Part shown: positions 23,525 through 34,180 of the stretch, piece by piece
Layout: every line of letters begins with the position of its first letter
How positions within the stretch are numbered: position 1 is the stretch's first letter
Source: Annona cherimola
Lineage: Eukaryota > Streptophyta > Magnoliopsida > Magnoliales > Annonaceae
DNA length: 64,000 nt
Assembly (NCBI GenBank): GCA_030490835.1
Contig: CM059973.1
Span: forward strand, 88,123,641 to 88,187,640
Direction: 5' to 3'
The notes under the pieces: generated by a model
Databases searched by the model: none
Told to the model about the DNA's origin: nothing
The model's input: the letters and a program-made list of their open reading frames with translations, nothing else
Translations under genes and position numbers: made by a program

Positions 23525-23948
23525 TGGATAATGATTCAATACTTAGGTAAACATAATATCAAAAAATACTTACCTAAGCATGAAAACCTCCATATTTATC
23601 CTTTGTGTTTTATTTTAACATGTTTTTTGAAAATTTGAACTATTTATCATATTTATTTATATGTACATATTTATAAATTTGAAAGTGAATATGTATTGCA
23701 AAATTTATACACTACATTTTTATTATACATTTTTTTAAAAACTTCTACAAGTTACATATTCACTCTCAAAAGATACTATTTTTTTACAAGATGCAAATGT
23801 TCAATGAAAACAATTTTTGATAGCATGATAAAACAAGATGTCTTAGACATGATAAATAACTTAAATTTTTAAAAAATTATTTTAGAAATTAGAAATCGAG
23901 GATAAATATGGAAGCTTCGTGTTTGCGTAAATATTGAATCATTCCTCT
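23525..23948. repeat. Foldback MITE in an intron of the LysM kinase
   Basis: The left end ggataatgattcaatactta is mirrored on the right by a sequence that, read in reverse, is gaggaatgattcaatattta. Inside, 'cctccatatttatcctt' on the left pairs with 'ggataaatatggaagc' on the right. It forms one long imperfect hairpin and has no coding capacity. Confidence 0.6.
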
Positions 23949-26878
23949 TATTTATTCTCCCTTTCTCCCTGAGTCCCTCCACACCTTTAATCTATACTAT
24001 ACCGCTTTTGCTCCCAAATCTCTTGCGACCAAACCCAACACAAGCTATCTGCCTGCAACCTTTCCTTCCTTTTGTTTGGGGGACTCAAAACAGACAAATG
24101 GGTAACACTACTACTGTATGATTTTGGTTTTGTGAACTGGGTCTTGAAATATTCAAGGTTGAGCTGATCGGTTATGCCTGCGGAGACGACCACCTCTATC
24201 TGGTTTACGAGTATGTTCGTAACGGCTCCCTCAACGACCATCTTCACGACCAACTGCTCAGAGGTACGTGTTTTTTTTTTTTTTTTTTGATATTCATATT
24301 TATATAACTCACTCAATAAAATAAAAATAATGGAATTGAAATTGAATTCAATAATAATGTGCATGGAGACGCAGCGAATCAGCCACTTTCTTGGAAAGCA
24401 AGAACACAGGTAGCGCTGGACGCCGCAAGGGGAATCGAATACATACATGATCACACCATAGCACAATATGTTCATTGCGACATCAAGACCAGTAACATTC
24501 TGCTGGATGACACCTTCAGAGCCAAGGTAACATGGCATCCATCCACACCATTAATATTTTTACCTCTTTGCTTCCCAAAATATATGGCAGAGGCGTTTTG
24601 TCTGCTTCTTGTTTTTGGCATGCTGCAGGATTAATCCAATTTGCAATTGCAATGCTCTGCATACCAAGTTTTACATTCAACTAAAATTGAAATCCAGATA
24701 CATTGTAGTTATTCTCTCTACGTTTATTTATGGATTATGATCATAGATGCCTGGTTGTGCAAGAGAGAGTGAGATGAGTGAGATTTTTTATTTTTAAAAT
24801 TTTATTAAAAATATAAAAATGGTACCGATCAAAATATATATATATATGGTAAAGCGGGCCCTGAAAAATGGTAAAAAAAAAACAAAAAATTTAAAAATAC
24901 ACAAAAATTGTACCTATTAGAGTTGTATAAGTTCACCTAAATTACATAGAATAGAGTAAAAGTAGCTGAAGCAAGCTCTGGTTCAAGTACAGGTTGCAGA
25001 TTTTGGGCTGGCAAAGCTGGTCGAACGCAGCAGCGCAGAAGATTGCGTCGCCGCACGCTTAGTTGGCACTCCAGGCTACCTTCCACCAGAGTAATTAACT
25101 AATTAATTATGCATTAATTTATCATCAATCATATTTCTTTCTTTTTAGGTGGTATAAACACATAACAGAATTAAATTATACTCTAAAACTTTCACACAAC
25201 AGATCTGTCCGTGAGCTACAGACGACGTCAAAAATAGATGTATTTGCATTTGGGGTGGTGCTAGCAGAGCTGATAACCGGTCGGCGGGCCCTCCTCCGAG
25301 ACAACCAAAAGAAAAACAGTATGAAATCACTCACCTCTCTTGTAAGTCTCTGACCATCTCTTTCTAAGCGCATGCAATTCTCAAACTAGCGACAGGCAAC
25401 AATTTTAATTCAAAATAGCCTCCATGATTTAGTTATTCAAACTTGGATTTTGCAAGCATATTATTACATATAGCTACTTATTTCAGTGTATTTTTCTTCT
25501 GTGGATTAATTGTAATGCGGTCAGGTGTATGGAATATTCCGAGCAGAAGATCCAGAGAGTGCTCTTGAAGCTGTGGTAGATGGGACTCTCAAGCGCAGCT
25601 ATCCCATTGATGAAGTCTATAAGGTTGCCTTGCCCACTCCTCCAACTCCAACGACAACTAGCTCACTAATTTTAATATTCATTGGCTAATAATTGAAATT
25701 CAATTAATTGTTCAAGATAATCTGATCGGACCGATAATTAATCAGCTAAATTTTAATTATAAGAGAATTTTATATTTTCGATTCATCGGCTCGAAATTTC
25801 CTCTTGGGCGTCGGACCTTTGCATTGATCAGACACCTGATGAAAGTTGCATTTGCATATATTGTTCTTTCTTAGGTACGTATTGTTTGTATGCATGTATC
25901 GGATGGCGAAAATCTCAGAGTGGTGTTTGAATGAAGAGGCAGTAAATCGGCCGGAGATGCGGGAGATAGTGGTGCAGCTTTCGCAGACTGTGACGGCTTC
26001 TGCGGCGTGGGAGGCCTCGCTGGGTGGCAAGAGCCAAGTCTTCAGTGGCATTCTCAACGGAAGATGATCATCATCATTCCCTTCTTTCCTTCCCTCATTT
26101 CATTAAAAGCTGCCATGCGCATGCATGTATGGATTAAAAAGCTGAGCTCTCAATAATGCAAAATTTTCGTTTTTTTCTCCTTCGATATTTTAATCCTGGG
26201 GGCAGAGCGGACTTAAACAGGCTCATTAATTTGTGATTTGGCTAACTAGTATTAACGTATTGGTTAATTAAATTCCAATTAATTTGCAACTAGCCAATGT
26301 AAATCTAAAATCCATGAATGGATTATGTTGACTAAGACTTCACAGAATGACCGGTCAAGCGGATCAAAACAAAGAAAACCTTTTTGTTTCTTACGTACTT
26401 TTCACATCTTGGATATATTTTAGAAATGGAAAGGAATTGAAAACTAGAAAACTATAAAATTGACGTGGAAATGGAATCTTGGTTTCCTTGGTCGTTGGAA
26501 AAAGGAATTTAAAAAATAGAAAAAATATCACATGGGTTCTGGCATCTGAATTTTTTGTTGTTTATTGGAAAAAAAAAATAAACAAAACGAAGATACAGGA
26601 TAACATCTAAAAATGGAAGAAATTCTCGTTTTCTCATCAATTTTCTTGAATATGTAATTGTTTGGTTGTTGTTTACTTAGAATTTAACAGATAATTAGAT
26701 AAGGAATATATGATAATGTAGTATAACAAATAAGGATTTTGATTGTATGAAACCTGTACCTACAAAAAACATTAGTAGAAATCATAAATTGCGCTAGAGG
26801 TTCAAGTTGGGTCATAAGTAACTCTGGTCGAGTCAGCTTAATTAAGTTTCTGTCTACATCCACAACCTATTTATAAAA

Positions 26879-27269
26879 GAAAAATAATTTAGTTAGCCCA
26901 AGATAAGCGAGACTCACTTAACCTATCTTAAAAAACTCATTTAAAAATATTTTTTTATTTTTTATACTCTTGTTTATCTAAATGTATTTAATGTATAAAT
27001 CAAGTTTTACCATTTTTGGATATGTGTATATATTTTTAATATTTTTAAACATGTATATATATATTAGTATTTAAAATATCCTTATGTTTAAAAAGTTTTA
27101 AAAAATATATACACATATTTAAAAATAATAAAACTTGATTTATATATTAAATACACTTAGATAAACAAATATACGAAGAAAAAAAAAATTTTAAAAGTAT
27201 TTAAAATTTATTTTTTGAGGTAAGCTAGGCGAGCTATTTGCTTAACCTTGGCTAATAAGATCACTTCTC
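26879..27269. mobile_element. Mutator-like foldback MITE, 391 bp
   Basis: The flanking 9-mers are tttataaaa (26870-26878) and tttaccaaa (27270-27278), seven of nine identical. The left end gaaaaataatttagttagcc pairs with the right end read in reverse, gagaagtgatcttattagcc. Arms contain 'aatcaagttttaccattttt' and 'ggatatgtgtatatat', mirrored by 'aataataaaacttgattt'. It is the same element type and length as 40132-40532. No coding capacity. Confidence 0.72.
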
Positions 27270-27879
27270 TTTACCAAAATCTTACCTGATCTTGTTTATA
27301 AGTCTATTTGAGTCATAATCTAAGTACTCAAGTCTACCTACATCAAAGTCAAGTCGCTTTTTTTATATTTATTTACAATCATCTCAAACATTTGTCTTAC
27401 ATTCAAGCTTCTTAGACATTTTACAAATTTCCTAATGTATACACCTCACAATATCTTTTTTTCTCTTACCAATCATCTAATAAAAGCCTTAACTTTGTGG
27501 ATGCTCCTACAACTCCTATAGCTGAGGAGAAACAAACGCCACAACTTCACACATTTTTCTATTGCTAAAATTTGAATTGAGCTACCTAGCTTGATGGGGC
27601 AATGCTTATAACATGACGCAAGTCAAGTCGCTGTAGCTTTGGCTCAGAATGGTTCCAAGAATATGAGACATTTCTTCTTAAAGTAATCATGTTGTTTTCT
27701 CGTATAAGTAAAAAAACATAAGTTGAGAAAAAAATATATAAGAAAAAAGGAGAAAATTTTAAGTATATAGTTTGTTTATGGTATAAACAATAGAGTTAGT
27801 GGCATGGTTTTTATACATGATAGTATATGTGAAAACTCTACTAGTAACAAAATAAAACAGATCCACTTCTATGTAATCG

Positions 27880-28370
27880 GTTATATAAAATCGGTTTCAT
27901 ATAACCCTCTTAAATTTTAAGATGATAACACTTGATGGAAAATTCAATCCATAGTAATATTTAACATCATTTGTTTAGCAATGTAATCAAATTTCATCCA
28001 AATTCAATATGTATATAGGCCATATTCGCTTGAAAATAAATATATTCATGTATAAATTTTAAAAAAATGATTAGACCCATTCATATATATATTGGAATGT
28101 GGTAATAATTTGTAGAATCTTTTATCCATGTACTAATGATACTTTAGATGGTATAAATGTTGAAAAAATTATTTAAAAATTGATATTTAATATTAAATTA
28201 TTTTATTACGTTAATTTTACATGTTTGTAGATCAGGTTCATATATAATGATATCAGACAAATGAAATGATTTTCATGATAATATAAGTAATGCTAAACAT
28301 AATAATGGGGTGAATTTTTATCAACTATCTAAATATTAAAAATAAATAGAATTACATAGAAAGAAGATTT
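27880..28370. repeat. MITE copy ('cttctatgtaat' ends)
   Basis: It starts near cacttctatgtaatcggtta and ends near tagaattacatagaaagaag, whose reverse matches the start (ttctatgtaatt). The interior shares 'ttttattacgttaattttac' and 'atgataatataagtaatgct' with related copies. Confidence 0.5.
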
Positions 28371-28569
28371 GATAATAGCATCCTCGAACATAAAATACTT
28401 GTTCGGTCAATTCTATATACCATTGTACACAACCTACTCTATCCTAATTGGAGATGTAGGTAATTTTTTTTCGTCGCACCTTAACATATAGGAAATTTAT
28501 TGAACCTACCTTATATAAAGTTGAGTTTTCACGTATCCACAGTTATTCTATTTAATTCCACTTTAACCA

Positions 28570-29050
28570 ATTTACATAGAAGCGGTTTCATATAACTTCT
28601 TTAATTTTTAAAATGTTGATAATTGATGAAAAATTTAACTCATTTATTATATTTAATATTACTCGGTCAATTAGAAGATCAACATTCATCCAAATCAAGT
28701 ATGTCCATGAGCTACATTTTGCTTAAAAATATTTATACTCACGTACAAATTATGAAAAAACTTAAATTGATTCACATGTGTATTAAAATATAATAATATT
28801 TTATAGAATCATTTCTCTATATAATAATGATATTCTAAATGGTTCAGATGTTGAAAATGCTATTTCAAATTTGATATTTTAGCATTTAATCATATTACTT
28901 TTACACATTTATAAATGAAACCTATATACAGCGATACTAGACAAATAAAAGAATTTTCATGGTAATATAAATGATGTTAAATACAGTAAATGAAGCAAAT
29001 TTTCTATCGACCATCAAGATACTAAATACGAAATAGATTACATAGAAAAT
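28570..29050. repeat. MITE copy, about 70 percent similar to 27880-28370
   Basis: It opens 'ttacatagaagcggtttcat' and ends 'gattacatagaaaataaatg', with the same internal order as the preceding copy ('ataatgatattctaaatggt', 'aaatgatgttaaatacagta'). Similarity was judged by eye. Confidence 0.5.
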
Positions 29051-29094
29051 AAATGTCATAGAAACGAGCCCGTTCATATATTCTTAAAAACAAG

Positions 29095-29215
29095 CCCGCT
29101 TGTATATACTACTTTGTTTAAAAGTCTAAAAACATATATACTTCTAAAAATAGTAAAACTTCGTTGATAAGTTATATATATCCAATTAAAAATTTTATAG
29201 AAAACTGAAAAATAA
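29095..29215. repeat. Single arm of the palindromic core family
   Basis: The sequence 'acatatatacttctaaaaat', 'agtaaaacttcgttgat' and 'atccaattaaaaatttt' corresponds to one arm of the core seen in 26879-27269. The partner arm is missing. Confidence 0.4.
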
Positions 29216-30622
29216 AAAATAAGTTCATAAGATGAGGGCTTTTAAGTAGTAGATCTTTTAATTTAAATAAATTAAAAATAGTTAATCTAGTTACAATATC
29301 AGCCGTTATAATTCAAAATGGTTTAACCAACAATTAACATCAATCGGATATCAAAACAGTTAAATCTATGGTTCTATTTTGATAATATTGGTTTCACCAA
29401 TCCAAGGCCCTATAAATAATTCGTAGCTAAGTCACTAGTCTATTTTCAAAAAAAAAAAAAAAAAATCAATGTCGAGAAGCGGAATTAAGCTACTGTTTGC
29501 TAATGTGGAAAGGAAGGGAAGTGTGGAAATGAAGAGGTGAATTTCTTTTTTAAACTTTAGAGTAATGTGATATGATAAGATAAAGTGAAAAATAAGATGA
29601 TTGACTAAGAAAATGTAGAGAAAAATGGAAGTGGGGTAATTAGATTATTACGATGTTAAATTATTTTTTATAAAATATAGAGAAGAATTTTTCGAAAATG
29701 AGATAAAGGAATATGAGTTAGCTCATTGCTTAAGTTGCGTAGCAATTACCAAGGCGTTAGTTACTTAAATTGCCACCATGAGCTAACTTTAGTCTTTGGT
29801 CTTTATAAACACACACTTGAGGTAAACCACATGATTTTAAAGTAAAAAACATTAAGAAAATATGAACTAGCAAAAATATTAAGAGTAAGCTTGGTTAAAA
29901 AAAACTCATAAACCTCAAAAAACGAGTCATAACTGAACTATTAATATAAAAGATCATAATAAAATAGAAAAACTATTTTAATAAGTTTACACCAATCTTG
30001 ATCGTTTATTCTCTGACTTGATGCCATTAATAGAGGTGAGATGTGGAATAAAATGAAAAAGTATTTCTCATGTGTTGTCAATGAGAAATTGTATAGAAAT
30101 TAAAATATAATATATAAATTTTTTAAAATATGTTATTATGGGAAAGCGAGTATTATTTTCTTGGAAATAGAAAATTTTATACTATCCTCGTGGCATCCAA
30201 TTTGTGAACAGGCATTATATTATATAAAAGAAAAAAGAAGAAGAGGTATATCTGCGAAGAAGAAAGGTGGTCATATGCTATGCGAGGTGCAATTTGATTA
30301 TTAGTAATTTTGCAAATAATCGTAGTTAGTGGCGGTGCAAATGGGCATGGCTCTCAACTCTCAAGCGTGCGAGCTCGAGCTCGTTTCATACATCCTTCTC
30401 CCCGACTAGTCTAGACCGGTAAATGTTTCATAAGAAGAAGATGAGTGTCCTGAGTCGCCGTGTTCATTTTTCGTTCGTTCCTAAAAGGGCTTTTCTCCTT
30501 CCAATTCAATAATCTCCAACCCATGCCTTCTCAAATCCATTGAACCCCTTCTCCCCCTCAGAGCCCTAGCTAGCAGCAGATCCGATCTCGCTACTATTGC
30601 TTGCTTTTCGCCACAGGAATCC

Positions 30623-33600
30623 ATGGCCGGTGCTGCATCGGCGTTTTTCCTCCTCGATATCAAAGGACGAGTGCTTGTGTGGAGGGACTATCGCGGCGAT
30701 GTCTCGGCGGTGCAGGCGGAGCGCTTCTTCACCAAGCTCATCGAAAAGGAGGTCAGATCGCCTCTCCGATCTCTCATTTTTCCTGCTTTTTCTAGATCAG
30801 CTCTGAAACTCGATCCGGTTCGGTCTGTTTTGATGTTTCCGAGTTGGAATCTAGAGAATTTCGTCCTTACATATGATTCCCCTCTGCTTTGCTATTCTGG
30901 TTCATTCCATTTTTCTGGACCAATTCTCCACATTCTCAGCTTTCTTTTTTTCTGATCTTATCTGGATTTCGGTTTGAGCTCTGCTCTTCACTCGTGTTCA
31001 GTTTTATTTGATCGGTTATCTCCATTTCGTGAAGTTTGCCTTGTTATCCGAAAAAAATAAAAAAAAATCGCCTTTTATTCAAATGCCGTGATCTAAATTG
31101 CTCTGAAAGGGATGTAGAGCTTTCTATTCCACACGAGTCGCTATGTTCGCTCTGTTTTGTGCTTTGGAATATCTCTCTTATAGCTTATTTTCCGTGTTCA
31201 GATTCATTTCGGTTATTGTGTTTTGATTTTGATTTTGGATCTTGCTTACGCTCCAAATTTCTTTTTCTTTTCTAGGGTTACTTCAATTTCGTGTCCTCGA
31301 TATTTGAAGACATTTTCTTCAGTTTTTCATTTCACGCATTGCATTTTTCTAGCATTTTGAACTTGTTTTTATCAACATGTGAATGAGCTTCTAGGATGAC
31401 AAAATACCACAAAATACCATGTCCGTTTCATCTATTTTTCAAGTCTGCTTGATGAGTAATTCTGGTATTTAGAGAACTTTTTCATGATCTAATTTGGACT
31501 CATAGGAGTGATTTGTTTCATGCATATAACTGCAAAACGAATTGATTTGTATCTTTTAATCCGTCACAGGGAGATCCAGAGTCTCAGGCTCCAGTTGTTC
31601 ACGACAATGGTATCAGTTACATGTTCATACAACATAATAATGTGTACTTAATGACAGCTTCAAGGCAGAACTGCAATGCTGCTAGTCTTCTTCTCTTTCT
31701 CCACAGGGTCGTTGATGTAAGCTGTCTCTTGTTTTCAAGATGTTTGCTTTAACTGTTCTGAGATAAAAGTTTTTTTTTAGGTTGAGAAAAATATGGTGAA
31801 AATGAGGCCATTTTATGTCTTTCATGATGTACCAATTTATGGTCAGGTCTTTAAGCATTATTTTGAAGAGCTAGAAGAAGAATCTCTAAGAGACAATTTT
31901 GTTGTTGTGGTAAGTAGAATTCATAATTCCCTATTATTTTCTTTTACCATGCATTCTCTCAATTCATGCACAAGTAAGAATTAAGTTTTCTAGAAAAAGA
32001 TTTTTAGACAAATGAGTTTGACATTTACATTTGTCAAAAATGCTATTTGTTAGGAAAATTGAAATTACATATATAGACTGCAATTTCTAAGACATTTCTT
32101 TTAAACATGGCCTTATGACATAATTTGGTTTTTGGCAGTATGAGTTACTTGATGAGATTATGGATTTTGGTTACCCCCAATACACTGAAGCTAAGATTCT
32201 TAGCGAATTCATCAAGACAGATGCATACAGGATGGAAGTTACACAGCGACCACCTATGGCTGTAACCAATGCAGTCTCATGGCGCAGTGAAGGGATACGG
32301 TACAAGAAAAATGAAGTAGGTTGATATCTGATCTTTGCCTTAAGTTGGCTGCTTTCAACTCTATGACAAATGTTATAACATTTTCTTGTTCCTTAGGTGT
32401 TCTTGGATGTGGTAGAAAGTGTGAATATGCTTGTAAACAGCAATGGGCAAATTATTCGGTCTGATGTTGTTGGGGCTTTAAAAATGAGAACTTATCTGAG
32501 GTACACTAGTTCGTCGTTTCTTTTCTATTTGCAAATATTTTTCTACTCTTGACTTTTTTAATGGTTTTTCCTTTACTGAGTAAATTTAATGCTTTGCTGG
32601 GAACATTCTGCCAGCACATATCCCGTTAGACATGCCATTGGTCCTGAATTCAGAAAATAAAGAATGTTTTTGCCTGAGTGAAACTTCGTGCTTCCTTCTA
32701 AACTGTGTGAGCAGCAGTTTTGTTGGACACAATAGAAAGTAACATTAGGAAACATCTCTTATTATATTTTTTCTGTTTACATTTTTACTTTTTTATTGGT
32801 CATACACTAGAAATATGGACTAATAATTCTGTACTTGGCAGTGGCATGCCTGAGTGTAAGCTTGGTCTAAATGACAGAGTACTTTTGGAGGCTCAAGGTA
32901 GAGCTACAAAGGGAAAAGCTATTGATCTTGAAGACATTAAGTTTCATCAGTAAGCTGCTATTTTGCTGATTGTTTTATCCTGTTTTCATGATATAGTATC
33001 TCATAAGTTTTCTATATTAGCAAAGAATGGCTGATTGGACTGCTGTTGCTCGCTCATCCAGAACTTGGCATTCTGACAGTCACTTTTGGTTCAGGTGCGT
33101 GCGGTTGGCTCGTTTTGAAAATGACAGAACAATATCCTTTATTCCACCTGATGGGTCCTTTGATCTGATGACCTACAGACTTAGCACTCAGGTTTGCCTT
33201 TTGTTTTATTATTATTATTATTTATTTTTTTTACCAATTAATAGTTACAATATCTGTTGCGATGAGAACCTTGGACTGCATTTTCAGGTAAAGCCACTCA
33301 TCTGGGTAGAAGCCCAAGTTGAAAGGCATTCAAGAAGTCGTATAGAGCTTATGGTAAAGGCACGGAGTCAATTCAAGGAGCGAAGGTGCTACTTACCTGC
33401 CACCTTATATTTGGTTTATGAGCCTCACTTTCCATAAGGCAAACTCATTCTCAGTGTCCTGATCTTTTTTATTCATTGGCTTTTTTATGCAGTACTGCAA
33501 CAAATGTTGAAATTCAGCTACCCGTAGCTTCAGATGCCACCAACCCTAACGTAAGGACTTCAATGGGTTCTGCAGCATATGCCCCTGAAAACGATGCATT

Positions 33601-34180
33601 GGTTTGGAAAATAAAGTCTTTTCCTGGCGGAAAGGTGTGGGCCTTATCACATACTCTTCCATCATAGCCCCTTCCAGTTGGGATTGTGCAGCATAGCTAT
33701 TGCCTATGTCATGCTAAAGGCTTGAGACGGTGCTCACTTTATGATGTTGGCTTTTGTTTCAAATTGCTACAGGAGTATATGCTGAGAGCAGAATTTAGTC
33801 TACCCAGTATAACTGCTGAAGAAGGGATGCCGGAGAAGAAGGCCCCAATACGAGTGAAGTTTGAGATCCCGTATTTTACAGTCTCTGGAATACAGGTATT
33901 TTGCTGCTGAGACTGCTGCTATGAAGTGGCCATTTGTTTTCCTGATTCTGCTTTTGATGATTGAAGATTGGCACACAGTTAATTTGCAATTCAGTGAATC
34001 TGCAGAATTGCTAGTTATCCAAGTGTATTTCTTCTAATCTCAATAACTGTTGTCACTGGTTATATATGGTCACATTTGCAGGTGCGGTACCTGAAAATAA
34101 TTGAAAAGAGTGGATATCAGGCTCTTCCTTGGGTGAGGTACATTACGATGGCTGGAGAATATGAACTGCGGCTCATCTGA
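30623..34180 (+). CDS. AP1M: AP-1 complex subunit mu (medium adaptin)
   Basis: Eleven exons: 30623-30751, 31570-31716, 31847-31909, 32141-32315, 32398-32500, 32842-32949, 33095-33191, 33288-33385, 33493-33634, 33773-33895 and 34082-34180. They total 1284 nt (427 residues plus stop), matching the usual length of plant AP-1 mu (about 428), with every junction in frame and GT-AG. The N-terminal longin-like part starts MAGAASAFFLLDIKGR and runs to about residue 140. The mu-homology domain follows a linker (VSWRSEGIRYKKNEVFLDVV) and ends YELRLI. The protein binds YxxPhi sorting signals on cargo at the trans-Golgi network/early endosome and recruits clathrin with the beta, gamma and sigma adaptins. 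In Arabidopsis the matching genes are AP1M1 and AP1M2 (HAP13), needed for secretion, cytokinesis and growth. Nothing looks broken. Confidence 0.96.

Larger units (their letters stand above)
19869..26067 (+). pseudogene. LysM-domain receptor-like kinase (LYK3 type), ten exons, disabled
   Basis: Exons: 19869-20524 (signal peptide MAKPKPTFLHHLFLNLLLL, then ectodomain with CxC motifs CTC and CGC and a LysM YTIQQRDTLASIADLL), 20640-20858 (membrane span), 21663-21803, 22730-22819, 24158-24263, 24375-24526, 24993-25090, 25203-25341, 25525-25623 and 25903-26067 (kinase). Kinase motifs are GEGGCGSV, VAIKK, NILLD, DFG and VGTPGYLPPE, and the end FSGILNGR resembles Arabidopsis LYK3. LYKs bind chitin-type oligosaccharides at the plasma membrane. 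Breaks: TAA at 20013-20015 inside the ectodomain, a frameshift near 20300, a 1-bp frameshift near 21676, and a missing AG before the last exon (GG at 25901-25902). The catalytic HRD reads HCD. Introns are swollen by MITEs. Most exons remain open, so the loss looks recent; errors in the source sequence are the alternative. Confidence 0.85.
26068..30622. other. Intergenic stretch with several MITEs, ending in the AP-1 mu promoter region
   Basis: No gene is recognised. Repeats at 26879-27269, 27880-28370, 28570-29050 and 29095-29215 are listed separately. A block at about 29480-29720 ('gtggaaaggaagggaagtgt', 'aatgagataaaggaatat') looks like another decayed MITE of the 44648-45250 type. The last about 130 bp before 30623 are the likely leader of the AP-1 mu gene. 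Confidence 0.4.

Noticed and set aside
23987..24538. 183-codon minus-strand open frame
   Set aside because: It lies antisense over kinase exons and intron of the LysM receptor gene and has no domain of its own.
30597..30806. Alternative plus-strand frames over the first AP-1 mu exon
   Set aside because: They are out of frame with the adaptin exon, which matches the family exactly and continues through ten more exons.
31793..31846. Possible extra 5' part of AP-1 mu exon 3
   Set aside because: The frame is open, but the family sequence (HRVVD then VFKHYFEEL) and the acceptor at 31845-31846 show this is intron.
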